64,000 nt of DNA from Bacillus sp. X1(2014) (GTDB lineage: Bacteria > Bacillota > Bacilli > Bacillales_B > DSM-18226). Shown one piece after another: positions 36,052 through 45,255 of this stretch (its first letter is position 1; each line of letters starts with the position of its first letter). The DNA lies in NCBI RefSeq assembly GCF_007678255.1, contig NZ_VEED01000002.1, positions 310,001 to 374,000 of the forward strand, read 5' to 3'. The notes below the pieces were generated by a model, which ran no database searches, was not told where the DNA came from, and saw only the letters and a list, made by a program, of their open reading frames with translations. Position numbers and translations under genes: made by a program.

Positions 36052-36795
36052 TCATTCCTTTGACATGGTATTGGAGGGATCATCCTCGATGATTAAACAA
36101 AGGGTGGGATGATTCACTTGCTCATTTTGTTGAACTCGAAAGGCACAGCAGCCATCACCATTCTGTAGACGTTGTTCTCGGTGCACCTTGCATCCAAGCA
36201 ACCGGGTAAGTACAGATACTGTCACACTGCACAATATAGGACGCTCAAGTGCTACATTATGAAAGGGACAATTCCGCTCAATTAGATAATAATCCTTACC
36301 CTTTTTGACTACTTCCATATAAGAGTCATCTTTTGCATAAAAATCCTTAAGCACTTCTAGTCTTTCGTCGATACTTAGCCCCAACATTTTCGGTTCCCAT
36401 TCACGAACCCTTTCTTCAACCATCGCAGTAAGCACATTTTTTAGGGCACACATTCCGAGATGTTCAACCATCGTATCAAGAACTTCAATCGTTAAGTGAT
36501 CATAATTCTTATCAAAGAGATGTTCACCAGCAGAGGTTAATCGGTATCGGATGTGAGGTCGGCCAATACCATTTTGCTTTTCGGAAATCCTGACAATCCA
36601 GCCATCTCTTTCTAAATGGAGAAGATGCTGACGGACGGCCTCACCGGACATATCTAACAATGAGGCCAGTTCGCTCATGGATGAAGCACCACTTGTTTTA
36701 ATAGCATGAACGATTCTTCTTCTTGGTTCCGACAAATGTTCGGCTTTAAAACTCAGATCTCTCCCCTCCCCGCGCTTTCTTAAATGTATATTCAC
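36052..36795 (-). CDS. SufR-like iron-sulfur winged-helix regulator
   Basis: A 247-residue regulator. Residues about 25-95 form a DeoR/ArsR-type winged helix (MSELASLLDMSGEAVRQHLLHLERDGWIVR). The C-terminal half holds cysteines at 176, 189, 202 and 216/217, spaced C-X12-C-X12-C-X13-C, as in SufR-type proteins that bind an iron-sulfur cluster. The cysteine spacing is close to, but not identical with, the published cyanobacterial SufR. The start is GTG 36795, which lies only about 3 nt after AAGG; a start inside the GGGGAGG region further in is less likely. It is the first gene of the folE-CDGSH operon and probably autoregulates it. Confidence 0.75.
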   Translation of the reverse strand: MNIHLRKRGEGRDLSFKAEHLSEPRRRIVHAIKTSGASSMSELASLLDMSGEAVRQHLLHLERDGWIVRISEKQNGIGRPHIRYRLTSAGEHLFDKNYDHLTIEVLDTMVEHLGMCALKNVLTAMVEERVREWEPKMLGLSIDERLEVLKDFYAKDDSYMEVVKKGKDYYLIERNCPFHNVALERPILCSVTVSVLTRLLGCKVHREQRLQNGDGCCAFRVQQNEQVNHPTLCLIIEDDPSNTMSKE

Positions 36796-36862
36796 CTACC
36801 TTTGGAATAGTTCAAGATTTTTATTGAATAAATGGAAAAATTCATTTTTCAAAGGCAAAAAA

Positions 36863-36883
36863 AAATCCCTTTCATAGGGATTT
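36863..36883 (-). terminator. terminator of purU
   Basis: Perfect 8-bp stem AAATCCCT / AGGGATTT with a 5-nt loop, followed on the minus strand by TTTTTTGCC. Confidence 0.85.
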
Positions 36884-36884
36884 A

Positions 36885-37784
36885 CTAGAAAACAATCGTT
36901 TTATTTTGATGGACAATTATGCGGTCCTCAATGTGCCACTTTACTGCTCGGGCCAAAACGCTTCTTTCAATTCTACGACCGATCTTTTTAAGGCTATCGA
37001 CATTATCATGGTGGTCGACCCGACTGATATCCTGTTCGATAATAGGTCCCTCATCGAGGTCATTAGTCACATAATGAGAAGTGGCACCAATCAATTTAAC
37101 ACCGCGGCCAAATGCCCGTTCATATGGTCTTGCCCCAACGAAGGCTGGTAAAAATGAATGGTGAATATTGATAATTTTGTTCGGATTTTCTTCAACAAAT
37201 GTTGGAGATAAGATTTGCATATATCGGGCCAATACCACGAAATCAATCTCATACTCTTTTAGGAGTTTCAGTTGTGTAGCTTCGGCTTGTCCACGAATAT
37301 CTTTATTGGCAGGTACGTAATAAAACGGGATGTTCAGCCCTTCGACAACCTCTCTTGCGGTTTCATGATTACTGATCACAAGGGCAATATCAGCCATTAG
37401 ATCGCCGCTTTGCCATTCCCATAAAAGTTCAAGCAAACAATGGAGTTCTTTCGATACAAAGATTGCCGCTTTTTTCACATGATAAACATGCGTTAGGTTC
37501 CATTCCATGGAAAACTTCTTGCCAATTTCAACAAACTTATTTTCCATATCCTTCGCTTTTTCCTTTAAACCCGGGCATTCAAATTCAATTCGAATGAAAA
37601 AAGTGCCTCCCTCTGGATTAGTTGAATATTGACTAGACTCAATAATATTTGCATTATAGGAAAACAAAAATTTTGAAATCGCCGCAACTATTCCGGGCTG
37701 GTCAGGGCAACTTACTAAGAGACAACCCCGGTTCTTATTCTTTTCCTGAAATAATTCAATCTGATCTTTTATATATGCGTTCAT
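36885..37784 (-). CDS. purU: formyltetrahydrofolate deformylase
   Basis: A 299-residue enzyme that hydrolyses 10-formyltetrahydrofolate to formate and tetrahydrofolate. It has an N-terminal ACT regulatory domain (residues about 16-90; CPDQPGIVAAISKFLF) and a C-terminal formyltransferase fold ending with INIHHSFLPAFVGARPYERAFGRGVKLIGAT and DEGPIIEQ. The catalytic Asn-His-Asp triad is in NIHHSF and the DEGPI loop. It can feed formate to PurT (56 kb region), though the genes are far apart. ATG follows GAGAGG. Confidence 0.93.
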   Translation of the reverse strand: MNAYIKDQIELFQEKNKNRGCLLVSCPDQPGIVAAISKFLFSYNANIIESSQYSTNPEGGTFFIRIEFECPGLKEKAKDMENKFVEIGKKFSMEWNLTHVYHVKKAAIFVSKELHCLLELLWEWQSGDLMADIALVISNHETAREVVEGLNIPFYYVPANKDIRGQAEATQLKLLKEYEIDFVVLARYMQILSPTFVEENPNKIINIHHSFLPAFVGARPYERAFGRGVKLIGATSHYVTNDLDEGPIIEQDISRVDHHDNVDSLKKIGRRIERSVLARAVKWHIEDRIIVHQNKTIVF

Positions 37785-37863
37785 GTCACAAAACCTCTCA
37801 AAATGTTGTTTTAGACATTATACATTAGTTTGTCACATTAGTTAATCATTATTTTGAAAATTC

Positions 37864-38760
37864 CTACAACGAACCCCTGACCGTTGTCGCGGCAGCTCCA
37901 ACTTTATTTGCTAATTGAAGGTACTCTTCTAATTGGGTTAGACTTTCCGGCTGACCTTTTTCATGAAAGCTATACAGAAGGGCTGACATAAATGCGTCAC
38001 CTGCACCGGTTGTATCGATCGCTTCCACGATCGGAGCAGGAACAAAAACTTTGTTTCCGTTAAAAATTGCACATGCCCCCTTGCTTCCCATCGTGATAAA
38101 CAGGTAGGGAATCTGCCATTTAGATAATTGATCGATTCCAGCATCTAATGAATCTGTATCGGTTAAAAATTGCAACTCATCTTCAGCGAGCTTCACGATA
38201 TGAGCATATTTAAGGAAGGAAGAAACGGTTTGGCGGCAATACTCCTCACTTTCCCAACGCTTGAGACGAAGGTTGGCGTCAAAGGCGATGATGTTGCCAG
38301 CGTCCTTAGCATATATCAGTGCCCTTTCAGTTGTCTTCCTAGCTTTTTTATGAAAAAGTGTTCCTGAACCAAAATAAAATATCTTTGCCTTTGCAAAAAC
38401 TTCCCTTCGCAATTCATCTTCAAATAATACCTCATCTGGCGTAAGATTGACGTATGAATGAAAATAGCGCTCACCATTTTCATTTAAATGCACATATACA
38501 CCACAGATGCTCTTACTCGAAGTGCGTACAGAAAATGAAGTATCAATTTGTTCCTTCTTGAATTCTTGCTGCACAAATTGACTAACTTCATCGGTCCCTA
38601 GTTTACATAAATAATAAGCAGGAATCCCGAGTCTCTTTGTCCCCGCTGCCACATTTACGGTAGCACCGCCCAACAGTTGCTGGTATTTGGTATTCGTTTG
38701 ATCAATTGAAATAAAGTCTATAAATGCTTCTCCCAGTGAAATAACTCCTTTTTGTACCAA
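37864..38760 (-). CDS. PfkB-family carbohydrate kinase (fructokinase-like)
   Basis: A 298-residue sugar kinase of the ribokinase/PfkB fold. It carries GATVNVAAGTKRLG near the N-terminus (substrate site) and DTTGAGDAFMSALLYSF at the C-terminus with the catalytic Asp (GAGD). The opening GEAFIDF is typical of the fructokinase and KDG kinase group. The TTG start lies 7 nt after GGAGG. No sugar transport genes flank it, so the sugar is not predictable. Confidence 0.85.
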   Translation of the reverse strand: MVQKGVISLGEAFIDFISIDQTNTKYQQLLGGATVNVAAGTKRLGIPAYYLCKLGTDEVSQFVQQEFKKEQIDTSFSVRTSSKSICGVYVHLNENGERYFHSYVNLTPDEVLFEDELRREVFAKAKIFYFGSGTLFHKKARKTTERALIYAKDAGNIIAFDANLRLKRWESEEYCRQTVSSFLKYAHIVKLAEDELQFLTDTDSLDAGIDQLSKWQIPYLFITMGSKGACAIFNGNKVFVPAPIVEAIDTTGAGDAFMSALLYSFHEKGQPESLTQLEEYLQLANKVGAAATTVRGSL

Positions 38761-38806
38761 GATGGTCCTCCTTCAATGATGGTTCTATGATGATTATATG
38801 AAAAAA

Positions 38807-38834
38807 CCTCCTCAATTGAAAATGGTTGAGGAGG
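38807..38834 (-). terminator. terminator of the MATE transporter gene
   Basis: Perfect 9-bp stem CCTCCTCAA / TTGAGGAGG with a 10-nt loop and a minus-strand TTTTTTC tail. Confidence 0.85.
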
Positions 38835-38847
38835 ATCGTTTACGAGA

Positions 38848-40242
38848 TTAAACTAGCTTATGTGCATACCACTTTTTCCCTTTAAAACGCAGACCAAAGA
38901 TGATTCCGCGAGTGCCCCATTCTACAATCATGGCGACCCAGACACCGACAATCCCAAATCCTAAGGTAATTCCTAAAACATAACCTAAAATAACCCGTAA
39001 CAACCACATGGACAGCAATGAGGCAATCGAAGTAAAGTTCGAATCCCCCGCTGCCCGTAATGCTGATGGCATAATAAAGCTTGGTGACCATAGTAGTGGT
39101 TGAGCAATGGCACCTATTACCACAAGAGTATAGATTGTGGGAACAATTTCTTCAGGTGGATTGAACATTTTTATCAACACCGGAAACAATGGTAATAACA
39201 ATAAAGCGGCAATGACAAAAATAATCGAGGAAAGGCCAATTAACGAAAAGATAAATTTCCTTGCGTCAGCAATATTCCTTCGCCCAATACACTGCCCCAC
39301 AATGGTAACGATGGCAATGCTGATGGAATTAGGTCCGATTTGATATACCATCATTAACACATTGGCAATTGCAAAAACGGTAAGTGAAAGGGTTCCTAAC
39401 TGGACAATAAATGTTTGCGTAAGCAGCTTTCCACCATTGAAAAAGATTTGTTCTGCAGCGAAGGGCAGCCCTATAAACATGACCTTTTTTAAAATAGAAA
39501 GGTCGATTCTAACCGCATTTTTTATCTTGAAGCGGATGGTCTCATTGTATTTTAAGACATACACCAAAGAAGCAGCCATTCCTAAAAATCTAGCTAAAAG
39601 CGTGGAAATGACGAGCCCTTCCACACCCATGTGAAAGAATGTAATTAATAGTAGATTTAGAATCGTATTGGTTAAATTCATGACTAACGATAAATTTAAG
39701 CAGGGTTTCGTTTCCCCCACACCTCTTAACGCACCAGTAACTGCTTGAAAGACCGCGATGAATGGATATGAAAGACAACTGCCGATTAGATAAATTCGAG
39801 CGTTTTGAAATACATCCGCTTCCGCTTTACCAAATAACAGGTTTAAGGTTGGCGTATGAAATATAATGACTAAGGTGCTGATTAGGACTGAAAAAAGGGT
39901 AACGGCAGTTATTGCTTGGGTCGCCGTTTTGGACACCATCTCCCCGTTCCCGCTCCCTTTATATTGGGCAACAATCACAGTCCCGCCTGTTGCGACCGCT
40001 ATAAATACATTAACTAGGAAAATATTCAATGAATCTACCATACTCACAGCACTAACTGCAGCCACTCCAGCCGAACTTATCATCGCTGTGTTTAATAAAC
40101 TCATGATAATTAAAAAGGCTTGGTCTACGAAAATCGGCAGGATAATGGCAAATATTTTCTTGTAATCTATGGATTCGCCAGAAAAATACTTATCTAACAA
40201 AGAAACCGTTCTGTGCCTAATATTCAATTCTATTTTATTCAA
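38848..40242 (-). CDS. MATE-family multidrug/organic cation efflux transporter
   Basis: A 464-residue antiporter with about 12 transmembrane helices in two halves. The first half has VDQAFLIIMSLLNTAMIS and GTVIVAQYKGSGNGE; the second starts near FIGLPFAAEQIFFNGG and GQCIGRRN. These fit the DinF/NorM MATE family, which uses Na+ or H+ gradients to expel drugs or metabolites. The TTG start has a weak ribosome site. Confidence 0.88.
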   Translation of the reverse strand: MNKIELNIRHRTVSLLDKYFSGESIDYKKIFAIILPIFVDQAFLIIMSLLNTAMISSAGVAAVSAVSMVDSLNIFLVNVFIAVATGGTVIVAQYKGSGNGEMVSKTATQAITAVTLFSVLISTLVIIFHTPTLNLLFGKAEADVFQNARIYLIGSCLSYPFIAVFQAVTGALRGVGETKPCLNLSLVMNLTNTILNLLLITFFHMGVEGLVISTLLARFLGMAASLVYVLKYNETIRFKIKNAVRIDLSILKKVMFIGLPFAAEQIFFNGGKLLTQTFIVQLGTLSLTVFAIANVLMMVYQIGPNSISIAIVTIVGQCIGRRNIADARKFIFSLIGLSSIIFVIAALLLLPLFPVLIKMFNPPEEIVPTIYTLVVIGAIAQPLLWSPSFIMPSALRAAGDSNFTSIASLLSMWLLRVILGYVLGITLGFGIVGVWVAMIVEWGTRGIIFGLRFKGKKWYAHKLV

Positions 40243-40359
40243 TACACAACACTTCTTTAATGGAATTTATGGAAAGGTACCGACCATATTTTAATACGGC
40301 TTATTATACCACGAATTGGAAGTGCGTAAAGGTTTTTACCTTCTGTCAGAAATGTCCAT

Positions 40360-41922
40360 TTATCGTTGCGTTCGCAGTTCTACACGACGAATTTTCCCCG
40401 AGTCCGTTTTAGGCAGTGCATCGATATATTCGATCACCCTTGGATACTTATAAGGAGCCGTTAATTTCTTAACAAATCCTTGTAACTCCGTGGTTAACTC
40501 CGCTGTTCCAAAAATCCCATCTTTCAACACAACAAATGCTTTAACAACATTTCCTCTGATTGGGTCCGGTAAAGCGACTACCGCACACTCCTTAACTGAT
40601 TTATGTTTCATTAATGCATCTTCTACTTCAAATGGTCCAATCGTATATCCAGAACTGATAATGACATCATCTTTGCGGCCTTGGAACCAATAATAATTTT
40701 CCTCGTCTTTCAATGCACGGTCACCTGTCAGAAAATATTGACCTTGATAAGATGAAGCCGTAGTCACCGGATTTTTATAATACTGTTTAAATAATGCCGG
40801 GAAATCACTTCGAATCGCAATGGTTCCGACTTGGTTGATTGGTGCCGGATGACCGTCTTCATCGATAACATCAATAAATTCTTCTAGCAGCGGCTGTCCC
40901 ATGGATCCCAATTTTTTCTCATCAACATTTAAATTCGCTATCAATAACGTACTTTCCGTCTGACCATAGCCATCGCGAATCAGGATCTTAAATTGTTCTT
41001 TAAACACATCGATGACTTCCCGATTTAGTGCTTCACCGGCAGAAACAGCCGTATGCAAATGGGATAGATCGAAGGTGGAAAGATCATCTAATTTAGCCAT
41101 CATCCGGTATTCGGTAGGTGTGCAGCATAAAACATTTACTTGATGATCTTGAAGAAGATGTAAATATTTGTGCGGATTAAACCTGCCATGATAGATAAAA
41201 CCTGTGGCACCTGAACCTAGAATCGATAAGAATGGACTCCAGACCCATTTTTGCCACCCTGGGGAAGCTGTAGCCCAAACCAGATCGTCCTCACTAATAT
41301 TCAGCCATTTTGACGCCGCAATTCTTAAATGTGCATACCCCCAGCCATGGCTGTGAACAACTCCTTTTGGCTGACCGGTTGTCCCAGATGTATAAGCTAA
41401 AAAGGCAAAATCCTCACTCAACGTATCGACATCACTGAAAATTTCTGACTCCTCAGCGGCTAACGCTTCTAAGGAAAGCCAATTTGGTACTTCCTGACCA
41501 AAAGCAATCTTATATTGTAAAAAGGGAGTTTCCTCTTTAATATTTTCAAATTCTTCAATTAACTCAGAATAAGAAATGACGGCTTTTGCTTCCGAATGAT
41601 TTAAGCGATACAGTAAATCTTTTGCTCGTAAAAGTTCTGAAGAAGGGCTAATGACGAATCCCGCTTTTAAACAGGCTAAATAAATAATATAGGATTCAAT
41701 GAGACGAGTGCTCATAACAACAACCCGGTCACCTTTCTCTAGTCCTAGCTTCGTTAATCCATTAGCTAGTTTATTGGCTTTTGTGATTAACTGAGCATAA
41801 GAAATCGTTTTCGTTTCTCCAAGTTCATTTAGCCATCGTAAAGCTATTTTTTCGGAAAGATGCTTAGAAATTTCACTTGCTAAATTAAAGCGCTCTGGTG
41901 CGATCAATGATTTCAAATCCAC
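40360..41922 (-). CDS. acyl-CoA synthetase (AMP-forming; MbcS/AcsM-like)
   Basis: A 520-residue ANL-superfamily ligase that activates a carboxylic acid to its CoA ester through an acyl-AMP. Motifs are YTSGTTGQPKGVVHSHGW (P-loop), DGYGQTEST, TGDRALKDEENYYWFQGRKDDVI and the terminal catalytic Lys in PKTDSGKIRR. Branched-chain or short/medium-chain fatty acids are the usual substrates of this group in Bacillus. The start is GTG 41922, 10 nt after GGAG; a TTG at 41931 is too close to it. Confidence 0.88.
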   Translation of the reverse strand: MDLKSLIAPERFNLASEISKHLSEKIALRWLNELGETKTISYAQLITKANKLANGLTKLGLEKGDRVVVMSTRLIESYIIYLACLKAGFVISPSSELLRAKDLLYRLNHSEAKAVISYSELIEEFENIKEETPFLQYKIAFGQEVPNWLSLEALAAEESEIFSDVDTLSEDFAFLAYTSGTTGQPKGVVHSHGWGYAHLRIAASKWLNISEDDLVWATASPGWQKWVWSPFLSILGSGATGFIYHGRFNPHKYLHLLQDHQVNVLCCTPTEYRMMAKLDDLSTFDLSHLHTAVSAGEALNREVIDVFKEQFKILIRDGYGQTESTLLIANLNVDEKKLGSMGQPLLEEFIDVIDEDGHPAPINQVGTIAIRSDFPALFKQYYKNPVTTASSYQGQYFLTGDRALKDEENYYWFQGRKDDVIISSGYTIGPFEVEDALMKHKSVKECAVVALPDPIRGNVVKAFVVLKDGIFGTAELTTELQGFVKKLTAPYKYPRVIEYIDALPKTDSGKIRRVELRTQR

Positions 41923-42128
41923 AATTGTCAATCTCCATTCTTAGTAGTTTAGATTTGGGGTTCCCAGCGTAATTCGTTTGAATCTTCATAGTTAGTATCT
42001 GGTAATAACACTAGATGCTCAGCAATATTTACTCTTATAATAATATCACTTTATAGAACTATGTAAATTATTTCGCCTCGACCAATACTAAGACCTATTA
42101 TCTGGTCTTAAATAAAAACCCCAAAAAA

Positions 42129-42149
42129 CCAACTATAAAAAATAGTTGG
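42129..42149 (-). terminator. terminator of the prs-like gene
   Basis: Perfect 7-bp stem CCAACTA / TAGTTGG with a 7-nt loop, followed on the minus strand by TTTTTTGG. Confidence 0.75.
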
Positions 42150-42163
42150 CTTCGTAAGAACTC

Positions 42164-43114
42164 TTATTCAAATAAAGGACTAACTGCTTTTTCATTATGA
42201 ATCCGGTCGATTGCCTCAACAAGAAGAGGCGCAACAGAAATCGTTTTAATTTTATTACTGATTTTATCTTCCGACAATGCAATAGTATTTGTCACTACTA
42301 ATTCTTTAATTGGTGACGATTCTATTTTTTCAATCGCTTGGTCTGTAAAAACAGGATGGGTACAGCCCGCATAAATTGCTTTTGCCCCATTTTCGTCTAG
42401 AGCCTTAGCTGCTAAAGAAATGGTTGCACCGGTATCAATCATATCATCAATAATTATGGCATTTTTGCCCTCGACATTACCAATCACATTTATGGTTTGG
42501 GGACCATTTTCTTCAAATCTTCTTTTATCGATTAGGGCAAGTGGAACGTGTAATAGGTTAGCCACTTTTCTTGCTCGACCAATGCTGCCATTATGAGGTG
42601 CGACGATAACTATATCATCTAAACCTTGTTCCTTAAAATACTGCCCAAGAATAGGAACACCATATAGATGTTCTACAGGGATATCAAAGAAACCTTGAAT
42701 TTGAGAAGTATGGAGGTCCATTGTAAGAATTCGACTTGCTCCAGTCTTTTCCAAAAGATTCGCCACTAATTTTGCTGTAATTGGCTCCCGTGACCGTGCC
42801 TTTCTGTCCTGCCGTCCGTATCCATAGTATGGAATGACCACATTTATGATACTAGCTGAAGCTCTTTTTAGAGCATCAATCATGATGAGGAGTTCCAAAA
42901 TATTATCATTGACAGGATACGATGTGGATTGAATAACATAGACCTCACTGCCGCGAACACTTTCTTCAATATGAATTTGAATCTCTCCATCACTGAAATG
43001 AGATACTGAGCTTTTTCCTAACTCGCATCCTAAAAGCTCTGCCATTTCTGTTGCCAGCTTTTGATTGGAATTCAATGAAAACAGTTTAAATCGTTTATTT
43101 TGTTGATATGTCAC
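42164..43114 (-). CDS. prs: ribose-phosphate pyrophosphokinase
   Basis: A 316-residue PRPP synthetase making the shared precursor of purine, pyrimidine, histidine and NAD synthesis. Key stretches are [15 protein letters not shown] at the N-terminus, [35 protein letters not shown] (catalytic flexible loop) and the PRPP-binding [12 protein letters not shown]. It starts at GTG, 7 nt after GGAGG. Unlike the housekeeping copy it is not beside glmU, and the gene is bounded by its own terminator, so it is likely a second paralogue (no other copy is in this window). Confidence 0.93.
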   Translation of the reverse strand: MTYQQNKRFKLFSLNSNQKLATEMAELLGCELGKSSVSHFSDGEIQIHIEESVRGSEVYVIQSTSYPVNDNILELLIMIDALKRASASIINVVIPYYGYGRQDRKARSREPITAKLVANLLEKTGASRILTMDLHTSQIQGFFDIPVEHLYGVPILGQYFKEQGLDDIVIVAPHNGSIGRARKVANLLHVPLALIDKRRFEENGPQTINVIGNVEGKNAIIIDDMIDTGATISLAAKALDENGAKAIYAGCTHPVFTDQAIEKIESSPIKELVVTNTIALSEDKISNKIKTISVAPLLVEAIDRIHNEKAVSPLFE

Positions 43115-43254
43115 CTTAGATCCTCCACACGTTTGAATTTCTACTTGTTACAAAAATTATCGATTCATCTTATTTTACTATATTAATCATCATAGTGGTA
43201 GGAAATACATCAGAGAGGTAACTTTTAATAGAGAATCCTTGTGCTTTTCTACTA

Positions 43255-43833
43255 TCAGCCGTTTGAGTCAGTTAATTTGGCCATTACATCAGCTGTTGTC
43301 ATAATGGTCGCAAATTCTTGATGCAAAGTGGCAAGTTCAAATGTTTGTACATCCTCGGCAGAGCACTTTATTCCTTTATGGTCTGTAAGTTCAAATGCAG
43401 CGATCGCGTCCTCGATCAGGTATGTATCGAAACCAAAATTTCCACTCATCCGAGTGGTGGTAGATACGCAATGTTGGGTTGATAAGCCTGTAATGATAAC
43501 CGATTTGATATTTAGATTACGTAAATAAGTTTCTAATTCCGTACCAATAAACGCACTATTTACATTTTTTTGAAAGACCTTTTCATCTGTTTTAGGACGA
43601 ATCATCGCTTTAAATTTTATCCCGTTTTTATTTTTATAATAAAGAGGCGATTGTGGCAAAAGGGATAAATGTTGAGAATAGATAACTGGCCAACTCCGTT
43701 TGCGCCATTCGGTAAGCAATTGTAAAATATTTTCCTCCGCCTCGGGATTGTTCCGCTTCCCCCAGTACGGATCATCAAAACCTTCTTGAACATCTAAAAC
43801 CAAAAGTGCTGGTGGATTTACAAAAGGATTCAT
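43255..43833 (-). CDS. isochorismatase-family cysteine hydrolase
   Basis: A 192-residue hydrolase of the isochorismatase/nicotinamidase fold. The catalytic Asp is in LVLDVQEGF, the Lys in the IRPKTDEKVFQKN region and the Cys in GLSTQHCVSTTTRM. The family includes amidases and phosphodiester-type hydrolases of small molecules, and the exact substrate is not clear. ATG follows TAGGAG. It stands alone. Confidence 0.85.
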   Translation of the reverse strand: MNPFVNPPALLVLDVQEGFDDPYWGKRNNPEAEENILQLLTEWRKRSWPVIYSQHLSLLPQSPLYYKNKNGIKFKAMIRPKTDEKVFQKNVNSAFIGTELETYLRNLNIKSVIITGLSTQHCVSTTTRMSGNFGFDTYLIEDAIAAFELTDHKGIKCSAEDVQTFELATLHQEFATIMTTADVMAKLTDSNG

Positions 43834-43929
43834 TCTGTTTTTCTCCTAACTTACTTTTTCCAGGTATCTTAAAATGACTAGGTTAATTTTTTGTAAAAAG
43901 GATGAATCGTATTCATGAACAACCAAAAA

Positions 43930-43949
43930 GCGCGCAAAAGGTTTCGCGC
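43930..43949 (-). terminator. terminator of the nitronate monooxygenase gene
   Basis: GCGCG and AAA pair with TTTCGCGC with a one-base bulge; minus-strand CTTTTTGG follows. Confidence 0.65.
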
Positions 43950-43984
43950 ACTCATTCTTATCTGTACTTTTTCGGGAATTATTA

Positions 43985-45073
43985 TTAATTATTCATAGGT
44001 TTAATAGAAGATAGTAACTGTTCAGCCCCTGTCACTACATCATGAACAATTTTACTTGCTGGTATTTCGAATTGTAGAAGTCTTGTCGCCTGTCCGGCCC
44101 ATAGAGCAATATAGTCAGGGTTATTTTGCAAAGCTGCATGTCTGCGAATATCATTCGTCATGGTATTTTGTGTTGGGAAATCAGCCGGGGAAATCTTGTC
44201 ATTATCGTAAGCTAGAATAAAAGCATTTTTGATTCCCCTTGCTGGACGACCTGAAAAAACTTTGGTAATCACTGTACTTTCTTCTGTGCTATTGATGAGC
44301 GCCTCCTTGTATACACGGTGTGCCCCAGACTCAATTGTTGTTAAAAAAGCAGTCCCCATTTGAACTCCCTGTGCACCCAGAGCTAAGGAAGCTACTAGGC
44401 CGCGGCTATCCATGATGCCTCCCGCAGCAACAACTGGGACTGAAACTTCATCAACGATCTGAGGGACAAGCGAAAAAGTTCCGACTGTTGCACCGTTTGA
44501 ATTCTTATCTATTTCAAATGTTCCACGATGTCCACCTGCGTCACTTCCTTGTGCAATGATAATATCTACCCCACTTTTCTCAGCGAGCAGTGCTTCTTCA
44601 ACGGTTGTTACCATGGTAGTAATGATGATGTTCTGTTGCTTTGCAATTGCCATTTTATCCTCCGGAAGGATCCCAAATGCTGTGGAAATGACAGGAACTT
44701 TTTCTTCTATTAATACTTCAAATTGTTCCTCAAAAAAATTATTTGTTTTCACTTGTTGTATTGCCGGCTCAATACCTAAGTTTTTCCTTATGTCATTGAG
44801 GACTTTCTGTGACTCTTCCACTCCTTCATAATGATCGTTCAAATTTGTACAAAACAAATTAACGGCAAATGGTTTGGTTGTCCGTTTCTTAATTTCTTTG
44901 ATAGCCATTCTTATTTCTTCTGGTTTCATATAGGCCGCACCCAAAGTCCCTAAGGCACCAGAGTTCGATACATTGGCAACAAGATCTACGGTCGTAGGTC
45001 CTCCCGCCATACCCGCTTGAATAATCGGATAATCAATTTCTAAAATTCTACATAGTTTTGTGTTTAATTTCAT
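43985..45073 (-). CDS. nitronate monooxygenase (2-nitropropane dioxygenase family)
   Basis: A 362-residue FMN TIM-barrel enzyme that oxidises alkyl nitronates such as propionate-3-nitronate. The landmarks are IIQAGMAGGPTTVDLVANVSN, IIAQGSDAGGHRG and VPVVAAGGIMDSRGLVASLALGAQGVQMGTAFLTT. Such enzymes detoxify natural nitro compounds. ATG follows AAAGAGG. It has no pathway neighbours, and the FMN-binding residues look complete. Confidence 0.9.
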   Translation of the reverse strand: MKLNTKLCRILEIDYPIIQAGMAGGPTTVDLVANVSNSGALGTLGAAYMKPEEIRMAIKEIKKRTTKPFAVNLFCTNLNDHYEGVEESQKVLNDIRKNLGIEPAIQQVKTNNFFEEQFEVLIEEKVPVISTAFGILPEDKMAIAKQQNIIITTMVTTVEEALLAEKSGVDIIIAQGSDAGGHRGTFEIDKNSNGATVGTFSLVPQIVDEVSVPVVAAGGIMDSRGLVASLALGAQGVQMGTAFLTTIESGAHRVYKEALINSTEESTVITKVFSGRPARGIKNAFILAYDNDKISPADFPTQNTMTNDIRRHAALQNNPDYIALWAGQATRLLQFEIPASKIVHDVVTGAEQLLSSIKPMNN

Positions 45074-45255
45074 CGAAATCCTCTTTTCTACTATTATTAG
45101 TATTCGATATATTTGAAGAGATTATTTGAACAATATGACTTATTACAATACTAACAAATATTGGTTTTCTTCTAAACATAAATGCATGAATAATAGAAAA
45201 ACGATACTTCCAATGAAGTACCGCTTTAATAATTTTTATATATATAATTAAAGTT

